A stretch of DNA of 64,000 nt from Clostridium saccharobutylicum DSM 13864. Lineage in GTDB: Bacteria > Bacillota > Clostridia > Clostridiales > Clostridiaceae. The notes below the pieces were generated by a model that had not been told where the DNA came from, searched no databases, and worked only from the letters and a program-made list of their open reading frames with translations. The translations under genes and the position numbers were made by a program. Positions 50,249 to 59,815 of this stretch are shown piece after piece (position 1 is the first letter of the stretch; every line of letters starts with the position of its first letter). The stretch covers positions 1,076,001 through 1,140,000 of the forward strand of contig NC_022571.1 of the NCBI RefSeq assembly GCF_000473995.1. Direction: 5' to 3'.

Positions 50249-50411
50249 TAAGGCACATTAAAAAATAACAGATCCATCTATCAAGTCTATTTTACATAAT
50301 GTGGCATCAGCGGATTCCTCTAATAGCCAGTTATGAGAAAAATCAACTTTCTTGCCTAATGCAAAATAATCATGGCATTTTGAATTTGTTATTTTCTTTA
50401 ATGTGCCTAAA
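50249..50411. repeat. Copy of the 160-bp inverted-repeat family
   Basis: Left end TAAGGCACATTAAAAAATAA and right end TTATTTTCTTTAATGTGCCTAA are near-perfect inverted repeats. The interior has CTATTTTACATAATG and CAACTTTCTTGCCTAATGC, matching the 59403 copy in the same orientation. The rest of the gap up to 50612 is AT-rich upstream sequence of pyc with a possible TATAAT at 50451. Confidence 0.8.
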
Positions 50412-50612
50412 TAAACATAAATTTTTGTAACAAAGGTGCGTAAATTATGCTATAATTTGTATTGTATTATTCGTTAATAAAAAGCCATAGTAATAATGAA
50501 AATAGTTAATTTTAGAAGATAAAGGTATTCTTTTAAATTTACTAGGTAAGTTATGGTTTTTAAAAGTATTCATAAGCAAAAGCAAATAAAAATTAAAAGG
50601 AGTGTATTTAAA

Positions 50613-53600
50613 TTGGGGAAAAAATTTAAAAGAGTATTAGTAGCTAACAGAGGTGAAATTGCTATAAGAATATTTAGAGCTTGCCATGAGCTTGGAATAA
50701 GAACTGTAGCGATATATTCAGAAGAAGATAAGTATTCTTTATTTAGAACTAAAGCTCATGAGGCATACCTAATTGGTAAAAATAAAGGGCCTGTAGAAGC
50801 TTATTTAAATATGGATGAAATTATTGACCTTGCATTGAAAAAAGATGTTGATGCGATACATCCAGGCTATGGTTTTCTATCTGAAAATGCTGAATTCGCA
50901 AGAAGATGTGAAGCTGCTGGAATAGAATTTATAGGACCAAAATCAGAGATGATGGAGCAGCTAGGAGACAAGATAAAATCTAAAATAGTTGCTAAAAATG
51001 TTGGTGTTCCAGTAATACCAGGAGTAGAGAAACCAATTGAATCAGAAGAAGAAGCAATTAAAGTAGCATCAGATTGTGGATATCCAGTTATGATAAAAGC
51101 GGCAGCAGGTGGCGGCGGAAGAGGAATGAGAATAGCAAGAAGCGAAAAAGAACTTGTTGATGCATTCAGAAGTGCTAAAAATGAAGCTAAAAAAGCTTTT
51201 GGTATAGATGATACATTTATTGAAAAGTACATAGAGGGACCAAAACATATTGAAATTCAAGTTTTAGGGGACAAATATGGAAACATAGTTCATCTTTATG
51301 AAAGGGATTGTTCTATTCAAAGAAGACATCAAAAAGTAATAGAGTTTACACCAGCATTATCTTTAACTCAAGAAAAAAGAGAAGAGATATGTGCAGATGC
51401 ATTGAAAATAGCTAAATCAGTTGATTATAGAAGTGCAGGTACTTTAGAATTTTTAGTAGATATGCATGGAAATCATTACTTTATAGAAATGAATCCAAGA
51501 GTTCAAGTAGAGCATACTATTACAGAAATGACTACTGGGATAGATATAGTTCAAAGCCAAATCTTAATAGCAGAGGGATTTAGATTGGACTCGGATGAAA
51601 TAGGAATACATTCCCAAGCAGATGTTAAAACAAGAGGATATGCAATTCAATGTAGAGTAACTACAGAAGATCCTGCAAACAATTTCTCGCCAGACAATGG
51701 GAAAATTGATGTTTATAGAAGTGGTGCAGGTTTTGGTATAAGACTTGATGGAGGAAATGGGTTCGCGGGTGCTATAATTACTCCTTATTATGATAGTTTA
51801 CTTGTTAAGAATACTGCATATTCAAGAACGTTTGAAGATACGATAAGAAAATCTATACGTGCAATTAAAGAGTTAACTATTACAGGAATTAAAACTAATG
51901 TAGATTTCTTAATAAATGTATTAAACAATGAACAATTTAGAAAAGGTGAATGTGATACTAACTTTATATCAGATAACCCTCAATTATTTGATATATCACC
52001 AAGAACTGATGAAGAATTAAGAGTATTAAAATTTACTGGAGATATAATAGTAAATAAAACTAAAGGAAATAAAAAACAATATGATGTACCTGTCATTCCT
52101 CAAATAGAAACTTTAGATGCTTTAAGTGGTACTAAACAAATATTAGATGAGCAAGGTCCAGATGGATTAGTTAAATGGGTTAAAGATCAAAAGAAACTAC
52201 TACTTACAGATACAACAATGAGAGATGCTCAACAATCTTTAATGGCAACTCGTGTTAGAAGCAGGGATATGATTAATATTGCAAAGGCAACAGCTGCTTA
52301 TGGAAAAGATTTATTCTCTCTTGAAATGTGGGGAGGAGCTACATTTGATACAGCATATAGATTCTTAAAAGAGTCTCCATGGGAAAGACTTGAAGAGTTA
52401 AGAAAGAGAATACCAAATGTTATGTTCCAAATGCTTATTAGAGGTGCAAATGCAGTTGGATATAAGAATTATCCTGATAATGTTATTAGGGAATTCATAA
52501 AAGAATCCGCAAATAGTGGAATAGATATGTTTAGAATCTTTGATTCGCTTAACTGGTTAAAGGGAATAGAAACATCATTAGATGAAGTTTTAAAATGTGG
52601 TAAAGTAGCAGAAGTTGCTTTATGTTATACAGGTGATATTTTAGATACTAATAGAGATAAATATAATCTTAAATATTATGTAGATAAAGCTAAGGAAATT
52701 GAAAAGATGGGAGCACATATTCTTGCTATAAAAGATATGTCAGCATTACTTAAACCTTATGCGGCTAAAAAACTTATAAGTGCATTAAAGGATGAAATTT
52801 CAATTCCAATCCATTTACATACGCATGATACTACAGGAAATGGTGTTGCCACAGTATTGATGGCAGCGGATGCAGGTGTTGATATTGTTGATACTACTTT
52901 TAATAGTATGTCAGGACTTACAAGCCAACCAGCATTGAATTCGATCGTAGCAGCCCTTGGTAATACTAATAGAGACACAGGTATTGACTTAAGTGGAATT
53001 CAAAAGTTATCAGATTATTGGGATGTTGTAAGACCTGTTTATAGTGAATTTGAATCAGACTTAAAATCAGGAAGTGCTGAAATTTATAGATTTGAAATAC
53101 CAGGTGGTCAATATTCAAACTTAAAGCCACAAGTTGAAAGTTTTGGACTTGGTCATAGATTTAATGATGTTAAGCATATGTATAAAAAAGTAAATGATAT
53201 GCTTGGAGATATAATAAAAGTTACACCTTCATCAAAAATGGTTGGAGATATGGCTATATTTATGGTTCAAAATGATTTGACTCCTGAAAATATATATGAT
53301 AAAGCAAAGAACATGGCGTTCCCTGATTCTATAGTTTCATACTTTAAAGGAATGATGGGTCAACCAGAAGGTGGATTCCCTAAGAAGTTGCAAGAAATTG
53401 TTTTAAAAGGTGAAGAACCTATAACTGTTAGACCAGGAGAATTATTGGCTCCAGAAGATTTTGATAAGATTGAAAAATACTTAAAAGATAAGTATAAATT
53501 TAATCCATGCAAAAAAGATATACTTAGCTATGCATTATACCCAGATGTATTTGAAGAATATATAAAATTTGTTCTAGAATATGGTGATGTAAGCCGTATG

Positions 53601-54050
53601 GGTAGTGATGTATATTTCCATGGATTATATGAAGGAGAAACTAGTGAAATTGAAGTTGGTGAAGGAAAAACACTTATTGTTCAATTAATTGAAATAGGTA
53701 AGCTTGATACCGATGGAAATAGAACTTTAGATTTTGAAATCAATGGGAATAGAAGAGAGATAAAAATAAAAGATAAGACTGAAAGAATTACAACTAATCA
53801 AAATGAAGATTCTACCAAAATGGCAGATACTTCAAGTAAATTAGAAGTTGGAGCAAGTATTCCAGGAAATATAATTAAAGTACTTGTATCTGAAGGTCAA
53901 GAAGTTAAAGAAGGCGAAAGCTTAGTAGTAATAGAAGCAATGAAGATGGAAACAAATATTGTTGCACATGCAGATGGTATTGTTGATGCTATTTTTGCAA
54001 AAGAAGGAGAACAAGTTAAAACTGGTCAATTACTAGTGAAAATGAAGTAA
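50613..54050 (+). CDS. pyc: Pyruvate carboxylase
   Basis: A 1145-residue biotin enzyme that makes oxaloacetate from pyruvate, bicarbonate and ATP. Biotin carboxylase about 1-450 (GYGFLSENAEFARRCE; AAAGGGGRGMR; EMNPRVQVEHTITEM), carboxyltransferase about 530-810 (DTTMRDAQQSLMATR; HLHTHDTTGNG), and the carrier domain with biotinylated Lys1111 (EAMKMETN). The start is TTG 50613 with AAAAGGAG ten bases upstream; upstream in-frame codons lack a ribosome binding site. Length is normal for the homotetrameric form. A single gene with its own terminator. Confidence 0.97.
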   Translation: MGKKFKRVLVANRGEIAIRIFRACHELGIRTVAIYSEEDKYSLFRTKAHEAYLIGKNKGPVEAYLNMDEIIDLALKKDVDAIHPGYGFLSENAEFARRCEAAGIEFIGPKSEMMEQLGDKIKSKIVAKNVGVPVIPGVEKPIESEEEAIKVASDCGYPVMIKAAAGGGGRGMRIARSEKELVDAFRSAKNEAKKAFGIDDTFIEKYIEGPKHIEIQVLGDKYGNIVHLYERDCSIQRRHQKVIEFTPALSLTQEKREEICADALKIAKSVDYRSAGTLEFLVDMHGNHYFIEMNPRVQVEHTITEMTTGIDIVQSQILIAEGFRLDSDEIGIHSQADVKTRGYAIQCRVTTEDPANNFSPDNGKIDVYRSGAGFGIRLDGGNGFAGAIITPYYDSLLVKNTAYSRTFEDTIRKSIRAIKELTITGIKTNVDFLINVLNNEQFRKGECDTNFISDNPQLFDISPRTDEELRVLKFTGDIIVNKTKGNKKQYDVPVIPQIETLDALSGTKQILDEQGPDGLVKWVKDQKKLLLTDTTMRDAQQSLMATRVRSRDMINIAKATAAYGKDLFSLEMWGGATFDTAYRFLKESPWERLEELRKRIPNVMFQMLIRGANAVGYKNYPDNVIREFIKESANSGIDMFRIFDSLNWLKGIETSLDEVLKCGKVAEVALCYTGDILDTNRDKYNLKYYVDKAKEIEKMGAHILAIKDMSALLKPYAAKKLISALKDEISIPIHLHTHDTTGNGVATVLMAADAGVDIVDTTFNSMSGLTSQPALNSIVAALGNTNRDTGIDLSGIQKLSDYWDVVRPVYSEFESDLKSGSAEIYRFEIPGGQYSNLKPQVESFGLGHRFNDVKHMYKKVNDMLGDIIKVTPSSKMVGDMAIFMVQNDLTPENIYDKAKNMAFPDSIVSYFKGMMGQPEGGFPKKLQEIVLKGEEPITVRPGELLAPEDFDKIEKYLKDKYKFNPCKKDILSYALYPDVFEEYIKFVLEYGDVSRMGSDVYFHGLYEGETSEIEVGEGKTLIVQLIEIGKLDTDGNRTLDFEINGNRREIKIKDKTERITTNQNEDSTKMADTSSKLEVGASIPGNIIKVLVSEGQEVKEGESLVVIEAMKMETNIVAHADGIVDAIFAKEGEQVKTGQLLVKMK

Positions 54051-54093
54051 GAAAGATTATAATAAAATTTTATTAAGTTTAATCTAGAAAAGT

Positions 54094-54135
54094 GAAAGTA
54101 AAAGGCTTATGTTGTTTCTAAGCCTTTTACTTTGC
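54094..54135 (+). terminator. Terminator between pyc and the RpiB-like gene
   Basis: AAAGTAAAAGGCTTA (54095-54109) pairs perfectly with TAAGCCTTTTACTTT (54119-54133). The T run after it is short. Confidence 0.8.
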
Positions 54136-54176
54136 TATATTAGAGACAATCAAAAAAATAATTGGAGGTATAGATA

Positions 54177-54647
54177 ATGAAAATAGCTATGGCGAATGAT
54201 CATGCAGGATATGCTTTAAAGGAAGAAATAAAGGGTTACTTGGAATCACAAGGGCATGAAGTAATAGATTTTGGAACTCATAATGAAGAAGCTTGTGATT
54301 TGCCTGATTATATTTATCCAGCAACAATGGCAGTTGCAGAAGGAAAAGCTGATAGAGGAATTTTTGTTGATGGAGTTGGATATGGCAGTGCTATGATTGC
54401 AAACAAAGTATATGGAATATATGCAGCAGTTTGTCAAGATCCATTCTGTGCAAGTTTAGCACGTGAACATTCAGATACCAATGTTCTTTGTATTGGTGGA
54501 AAAATAATAGGTTCAGCAATAGCAATGGAAACTGTTAAGACATGGATGACTACTGATCCTATTACAGATGTTGAAAAATATACAAGACGTGTAAATAAAG
54601 TAAAAGAAATTTCCGAAAAACACTTAAAGAAATTATCTGAAATATAA
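54177..54647 (+). CDS. rpiB: RpiB/LacA/LacB family sugar-phosphate isomerase
   Basis: A 156-residue aldose-ketose isomerase. Amino end MKIAMANDHAGY carries the substrate-binding Asp8 and His9. In the loop that is usually CGTGxGMS, this protein has Asp65 in place of the catalytic Cys (VDGVGYGSAMIANK). The His of the SLAREHSDTNVLCIGG segment is kept. Actinobacterial RpiB proteins also lack that Cys and use an acidic residue as base, so activity is still plausible, on ribose-5-phosphate or another sugar phosphate. RBS TGGAGGT. It stands alone between the pyc terminator and a repeat element. Confidence 0.88.
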   Translation: MKIAMANDHAGYALKEEIKGYLESQGHEVIDFGTHNEEACDLPDYIYPATMAVAEGKADRGIFVDGVGYGSAMIANKVYGIYAAVCQDPFCASLAREHSDTNVLCIGGKIIGSAIAMETVKTWMTTDPITDVEKYTRRVNKVKEISEKHLKKLSEI

Positions 54648-54661
54648 TTGTATTTTTATTA

Positions 54662-54826
54662 TTAGGCACATGAAAATAAATAACAAATACGAAGTTGCCA
54701 TGGATATTTTTCATCAGGCAAGGAGGTGAATTGCCATCATAGCTGGCTATTATGGCAATTTGCCGAAGAAGGATGATGGAAAATAGGCTGACAAATGGAC
54801 TTGTTATTTATTTGATTGTGCCTTAA
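54662..54826. repeat. Full copy of the 160-bp inverted-repeat family
   Basis: Left end TTAGGCACATGAAAATAAAT and right end TTATTTATTTGATTGTGCCTTA are inverted repeats of about 25 bases. A 41-bp stretch starting TTGCCATGGATATTTTTCAT (54696 onward) is found exactly, in inverse orientation, in the copy at 59403-59566. Confidence 0.85.
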
Positions 54827-54856
54827 TGATATGACAAAATAATATTTTGTGAAATT

Positions 54857-54896
54857 AAAAAATACCTCAGGCTGTACTTCCGGAGGTATTTTTTTA
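54857..54896. terminator. Bidirectional terminator-like hairpin
   Basis: AAAAATACCTC (54858-54868) pairs with GAGGTATTTTT (54883-54893), with A run before and T run after, 14-base loop. Confidence 0.85.
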
Positions 54897-54898
54897 GC

Positions 54899-55062
54899 TT
54901 AGGCATATGAAGGAAAATAATTAGTATATGATAAGATGCATATTTCTTGTCAGGAAAAATCAACATATTTATCTAATAGCTAGCTATTAGATAAATATGT
55001 TAATAAAGTATGACAGAAAATAGATTAGCATGTGATTCTAATATTTTTTGAATATGCCTTAT
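54899..55062. repeat. Diverged repeat-family copy with a 40-bp perfect palindrome
   Basis: Ends TTAGGCATATGAAGGAAAAT and TTTTTTGAATATGCCTTAT are degenerate family ends. The centre, AACATATTTATCTAATAGCT followed by its exact reverse complement (54962-55001), is a 40-bp perfect palindrome. It lies 20 bases past the stop of the minus-strand pyrophosphatase gene and could serve as its transcript end. Confidence 0.7.
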
Positions 55063-55081
55063 TTATTATAAATTGGTATCC

Positions 55082-57217
55082 TTAACTAAACAATGCTACA
55101 AATACTAATGTTAACGTACTAACAAGTTTTATAAGTACGTGAAGTGATGGTCCTGCGGTATCTTTAAATGGATCACCAACTGTATCACCAACTACACTAG
55201 CTTTATGTGATTCTGAATTTTTACCACCATGTTCGCCAAGTTCGATAAGTTTTTTGGCATTATCCCAGGCACCACCACCGTTGTTTAGGAATAGAGCCAT
55301 AATAACACCTGCGATTGTAGTTATCATTAAGAATCCAGCAGCAGCTTCCTTACCTAAAAGTACTCCAATTATTATAGGAGTTAAAATTACTAGTATTCCT
55401 GGAAGTACCATTTCTTTTAAAGCTCCTTTAGTAACAATATCAACACAGCTGGCATAATCAGGTTTAGACTTACCTTCCATTATCCCAGGAATTTCTTTGA
55501 ATTGTCTTCTTACTTCTAATATTACATATTGAGCGGCTTTTCCAACAGCACTTATTGCTGTAGAACTGAATAGAAATACTAACATAACACCTACAAATCC
55601 ACTAATAAATACTTCGGGTTTACCAATATCAACTGCAAACCAAGAATCTGATGGCATTCCTAGTATTTTTTTAACTTCATCTAAATATGAAGAAAATAAT
55701 AAGAAAGTTGCTAGAGCTGCTGACCCTACTGCATAACCTTTTGTTAAAGCTTTAGTAGTATTACCACAAGCATCTAATCTATCAGTTATAATTCTAATTT
55801 CTTCTGGAGCACCTGACATTTCTGTGATACCACCTGCATTATCAGTTATGGGACCAAAAGTATCCATAGCAAGAATATATGTGCAAGTTGAAAGCATTCC
55901 CATAGTTGCTATTGCTGTACCATAAAAACCGGCATTTGATATGTTTGGTAGTGCTAAAGCACTTAATTTATATGCAATGAATATACATAAAGATATAAAA
56001 ATTACAGGCAAAGCTGTGGATTGCATTCCAACTGATAACCCAGTTATTATGTTAGTTGCAGCTCCAGTTTCGGAAGAATTAGCTATGTTTTTTACTGGTT
56101 TGTGATTTATTGAAGTATAATAATCAGTAACTATTACAAAGATATAGCTGAGGAATATGCCGACAACTGCGCATCCGTATAAAAAAATATAATTTACTTT
56201 AGTTCCATCTGGAAGAGTTCCGCTTAACATGGTTTTAACTACGAAAAATAAAATTATCAAATTTATTAAAGATGTTATGCAAAAACCACTTTTTAGGGCT
56301 TTCATAGGGTCGTCAGTATCATTTTTTACTTTAACAGTAAATATTCCAATTATTGAAGCTATAATGCCGAAAGCACGTGCGATAAGAGGAAATACAATTC
56401 CTTTCCATCCAAATACAGGATAAAGTGAAACTCCAATAATCATAGCACCTATATTTTCAGCAGCAGTAGATTCAAAAAGATCAGCACCTCTACCCGCACA
56501 ATCACCAACGTTATCACCAACAAGATCTGCAATAACAGCAGGATTTCTAGGATCATCTTCTGGAATACCAGCTTCAACTTTACCAACAAGGTCTGCGCCT
56601 ACATCAGCAGCTTTTGTATATATACCACCACCAAGTTGTGCAAATAATGCAACAAATGAAGCACCAAATCCAAAACCTACTATAAGAGAAGGGGCTTCTT
56701 TTATAAGAATATCGTTTCCAGAATAACCACCATATATAAGAAAAAGAGATGAGACACCTAAAAGAGAAAGTGCAGTAACAGCAAGTCCAGTAACAGCGCC
56801 ACCTCTAAGAGCTATTTGAAGGGCGCTATTTAAGCCTTTTTTTGCTCCAGCAGCAGCTCTTATGTTTGAATTTACAGCCATATACATTCCAATATAACCA
56901 GATAGTGCAGAGCAAAATGCACCAGTTATAAATGCTATTCCTATACGCAAAGATAAGGATAAGGAAGTTCCGGATCCTTTTGATGAATTGCCAAAATAAT
57001 TACATATTACTATTATGATTAAAGTTACAATAGATAAGGCAGCGATGGTCTTATATTGTCTTTTAATAAATGCCATGGCACCTTCTTCAATGTAATTTGA
57101 TATTTTTTGCATATCATCAGTGCCTTTATCTTGAGCAAATGTATATTTGACTAAGTAAGCTATTACCACAAGTGAAATGATTATAACACCATAAATAAAA
57201 GTGAAATATGAAATCAT
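55082..57217 (-). CDS. hppA: Membrane-bound ion-pumping pyrophosphatase, K+-dependent type
   Basis: A 711-residue pump that couples pyrophosphate hydrolysis to proton or sodium export. About 16 transmembrane segments. Active-site motifs: GGGIYTKAADVGADLVGKVE, DDPRNPAVIADLVGDNVGDCAGRG, and GGAWDNAKK near the end. TGAATNIITG has Ala where K+-independent enzymes have Lys, and GNTTKALTKG also fits the K+-dependent class. Sodium versus proton transport cannot be decided by eye. ATG 57217 is nine bases from AAAGGAG; an ATG at 57226 touches that site. Confidence 0.96.
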   Translation of the reverse strand: MISYFTFIYGVIIISLVVIAYLVKYTFAQDKGTDDMQKISNYIEEGAMAFIKRQYKTIAALSIVTLIIIVICNYFGNSSKGSGTSLSLSLRIGIAFITGAFCSALSGYIGMYMAVNSNIRAAAGAKKGLNSALQIALRGGAVTGLAVTALSLLGVSSLFLIYGGYSGNDILIKEAPSLIVGFGFGASFVALFAQLGGGIYTKAADVGADLVGKVEAGIPEDDPRNPAVIADLVGDNVGDCAGRGADLFESTAAENIGAMIIGVSLYPVFGWKGIVFPLIARAFGIIASIIGIFTVKVKNDTDDPMKALKSGFCITSLINLIILFFVVKTMLSGTLPDGTKVNYIFLYGCAVVGIFLSYIFVIVTDYYTSINHKPVKNIANSSETGAATNIITGLSVGMQSTALPVIFISLCIFIAYKLSALALPNISNAGFYGTAIATMGMLSTCTYILAMDTFGPITDNAGGITEMSGAPEEIRIITDRLDACGNTTKALTKGYAVGSAALATFLLFSSYLDEVKKILGMPSDSWFAVDIGKPEVFISGFVGVMLVFLFSSTAISAVGKAAQYVILEVRRQFKEIPGIMEGKSKPDYASCVDIVTKGALKEMVLPGILVILTPIIIGVLLGKEAAAGFLMITTIAGVIMALFLNNGGGAWDNAKKLIELGEHGGKNSESHKASVVGDTVGDPFKDTAGPSLHVLIKLVSTLTLVFVALFS

Positions 57218-57563
57218 TGTGAACATCTCCTTTGATAAAAAATTTTAAAACCTATACACTTATAGTATATAGTTGAATTTGTGAAAAAATAACAAATAAT
57301 TACAATCAATCTTAAGTATCAGATGAAGTACATATGCAGAAGATTAGATTGAGTTAAAAGCGTATTTTTAATTATTAATAGCACAATAATATAAGTATTA
57401 ATTTAAAAATATCATCATGAAGTATTTACTTTATCAAATTATGTAAGTGTTGTAGTTGACTTGTTTTGTATATGAATGCTAAAAAATGTATCCATACAAT
57501 TTACATACATTAAATGTTATGATATTTTATTAATAATAAGCAATAAGGGGGAAGTTTTGCAAA
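57218..57563. other. Divergent region between hppA and the aminotransferase gene
   Basis: 346 AT-rich bases that must hold promoters in both directions. A TATGAT near 57520 is a possible -10 for the plus-strand operon, but no well-spaced -35 was found. No hairpin or riboswitch could be supported. Confidence 0.35.
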
Positions 57564-58709
57564 ATGAATAATAAATTTGTTTATGCACCGGGGCCAACTG
57601 ATGTAAGAGAAAATGTAAGGCTAGAAAGAGCAAAAGTTACAACTAATCCAGATGTTGATGAAGAGTTTGTTGAGTTTTATAAGTGTACCTGTGAAAAAAT
57701 AGGTAAAATTATAAATACCAATAATTCTATTTACATATTGAGTGGAGAAGGAATTTTAGGACTTGAAGCAGCTTGTGCATCGATTACTGAATCCGGTGAT
57801 AGAGTTCTTGTAATAGATAATGGAATCTATGGAAGAGGATTTAAGGATTTTGTGGAGATGTATGGAGGTGAGGCAATATATTTCTCGGGAAATTATGATA
57901 ATGAAATAAATGTGGATGAATTAAGTAGATTTTTAGAAAAAGATCATAATTTTAAATATGCAACAATAGTACATTGTGATACACCGACAGGAGTATTAAA
58001 TGATTTATCTAAAATATGTGTTTTATTAAATACATATGGAGTTTTAACAGTGGTAGATTCAGTTTCAGCCATGGGTGGAGAAGAAATAAGAGTTGATGAT
58101 TGGAAGATTGATATAGCGCTAGGTGGATCTCAAAAAGCTTTTTCAGCACCCACAGGATTAACTTTTGTTAGTGTCAGTGAAAAGGCTAAAAAAGCAATGG
58201 AGAATAGAAAAAGTCCTGTAAGGGGATTTTATTGCAATCTTAATATTTGGAAAAATTATTATAAAGACAAATGGTTTCCGTATACAATTCCAATAAGTGA
58301 TGTTATGGGATTGGACAGAGCAGTTCAAAACATTTTAGATGAAGGAGTAGAGAATGTACTTAGTAGGCATGAAAAAATAGCTGATGCAACAAGAAATGCT
58401 ATAAATGAGTATGGATTAGAGTTGTTTTTGGATGGTGGATATTCAAATACGGTAACTGCGCTTAAAGTACCAGAGAACATAGGTGCTTTAAAGCTTAAAG
58501 ATCATATGTTAAAAAAATATAACACTTTAATTATAACATCGTTAGAACCGTATAATGATATTATACTTAGAATAGGACATATGGGAGAAAATGCTCGATT
58601 AGAGAAAATAACATATGCATTAAATGTAATTGATAATGGATTAAAGGATTTAGGGTTTAAATCTGATAAGGAATTAGTTACTTTATTTAATAAGTATTTA
58701 AAAGATTAA
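57564..58709 (+). CDS. PLP-dependent class V aminotransferase (alanine-glyoxylate/serine-pyruvate type)
   Basis: A 381-residue enzyme of fold type I. Opening APGPTDVRENV is the family signature; the PLP Lys is Lys191 (LGGSQKAFSAPTG), the PLP-binding Asp is in VVDSVSAMGG, and ILRIGHMGE near the end carries the carboxylate-binding Arg. Related enzymes transaminate alanine, serine or pyridoxamine with pyruvate or glyoxylate. It is followed 21 bases later by an ECF transporter S component, so it may act on an imported vitamin-like amine such as pyridoxamine; this is inference from context. Confidence 0.92.
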   Translation: MNNKFVYAPGPTDVRENVRLERAKVTTNPDVDEEFVEFYKCTCEKIGKIINTNNSIYILSGEGILGLEAACASITESGDRVLVIDNGIYGRGFKDFVEMYGGEAIYFSGNYDNEINVDELSRFLEKDHNFKYATIVHCDTPTGVLNDLSKICVLLNTYGVLTVVDSVSAMGGEEIRVDDWKIDIALGGSQKAFSAPTGLTFVSVSEKAKKAMENRKSPVRGFYCNLNIWKNYYKDKWFPYTIPISDVMGLDRAVQNILDEGVENVLSRHEKIADATRNAINEYGLELFLDGGYSNTVTALKVPENIGALKLKDHMLKKYNTLIITSLEPYNDIILRIGHMGENARLEKITYALNVIDNGLKDLGFKSDKELVTLFNKYLKD

Positions 58710-58730
58710 TACAAAAGAGGAGTGAAAACT

Positions 58731-59264
58731 GTGGAGTTTAATAGAAACAAAAGTAAATTTACAACAAAAGATATGGTACAAACTGCATTGTTAACAGCAT
58801 TAGTATTTGTATCGACTTCGTTTATTAACATTAAGTTACCTATATTATCTAGTGGAGGCTTAGTTCATTTAGGAAATGTAATGTTATTTATTGCAGCTAT
58901 TATTTTTGGAAAACAAAAAGGTGCTATAGCAGGAGCGGTAGGTATGGGACTTTTTGATTTATCATCAGGTTGGGCACTGTGGGCTCCATTTACGTTTATT
59001 ATAAGAGGGGTTATGGGATATATAGTAGGATCTATTGCATGGAGTAAAGGAAAGAATGGATCTAACTTTATGATTAATCTATTAGCTATACTTGTATCGG
59101 CAATATGGATGATAGCGGGATATTATATTTCAGAAATAATTCTTTATGGCAACTGGGTTGCACCAATGGCGTCCGTACCAGGCAATATTACACAGCTTGT
59201 GGTAGGAGCAGTTATAGGATTACCAATTACAGAAGTTATCAGAAAATATATTAAATACATCTAG
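58731..59264 (+). CDS. ECF transporter S component (substrate-binding subunit)
   Basis: A 177-residue membrane protein with six hydrophobic segments. The amino end has the AxxxA-like helix of S components (MVQTALLTALVFVSTSF) and the loop GGLVHLGNVMLFIAAIIFG with ALWAPFTFIIRGVMGYIVG typical of the vitamin S components of the HmpT/PdxU kind. It needs the shared EcfA/EcfT module, which is not in this window. GTG 58731 has AGAGGAG eight bases upstream; a GTG at 58722 overlaps it. Linked to the PLP enzyme upstream. Confidence 0.85.
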   Translation: MEFNRNKSKFTTKDMVQTALLTALVFVSTSFINIKLPILSSGGLVHLGNVMLFIAAIIFGKQKGAIAGAVGMGLFDLSSGWALWAPFTFIIRGVMGYIVGSIAWSKGKNGSNFMINLLAILVSAIWMIAGYYISEIILYGNWVAPMASVPGNITQLVVGAVIGLPITEVIRKYIKYI

Positions 59265-59321
59265 TTATTGACATATATTTAATTAGAGCTAATAAAAAGC
59301 TAAACAATATTATTATGAATT

Positions 59322-59362
59322 AAGAGTGATAATTGCTTAAGGTGATTATCACTTTTGTTTTA
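59322..59362 (+). terminator. Terminator of the aminotransferase-ECF operon
   Basis: AAGAGTGATAAT (59322-59333) pairs with ATTATCACTTTT (59345-59356), loop of 11 bases, then a T-rich tail. Confidence 0.8.
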
Positions 59363-59402
59363 GTTATTATATATTACACAATTGTACAAAGTAACGTTTG
59401 TA

Positions 59403-59566
59403 TAAGGCACATTCAAATAAATAACAAGCTCATTTACCAGCCTATTTCCCATCATGCTACGTCGTTAAATTGACCTAATAGGTCCACTATGAGGGCAATT
59501 CACCTCCTTGCCTGATGAAAAATATCCATGGCAAATTGGAATTGTTATTTATTTTCACGTGCCTAA
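59403..59566. repeat. Full copy of the 160-bp inverted-repeat family, inverse of 54662
   Basis: Left end TAAGGCACATTCAAATAAAT, right end TTATTTATTTTCACGTGCCTAA. The 41-bp interior stretch ending CCATGGCAA is the exact reverse complement of one in the 54662 copy, showing both belong to one family in opposite orientation. Confidence 0.85.
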
Positions 59567-59657
59567 TTATTTTTACAAAGAATAAAATAAGTATTTTTAA
59601 AATACATTAGAAGTTTTTTGAGATACAACGCGAAATAAAATTTCATGTAATATAATA

Positions 59658-59686
59658 TTGACGAAATAAATAACTCGTAATATTAT
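59658..59686 (+). promoter_or_regulatory. Promoter of the rpiA-like operon
   Basis: TTGACG (59658-59663), 17-base spacer, TATTAT (59681-59686), 130 bases before the first start codon. Other parts of the 59265-59815 gap are the terminator and the repeat above. Confidence 0.6.
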
Positions 59687-59815
59687 AAAAGTATAGATTT
59701 AGAAACAAAAGTTATAATATCAATCTTTGAAATGAAATTCTGAGTTAGAATAAATATTAGCTTATAAATTAAGTATAGAATTTAAATTGTGTAAATAATG
59801 TGGGAAGGTATAAAT

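Noticed and set aside
54662..55062. CRISPR array or riboswitch in the repeated hairpin region
   Set aside because: There are only inverted copies of a 160-bp element, no short direct repeats with even spacers, and no cas genes.
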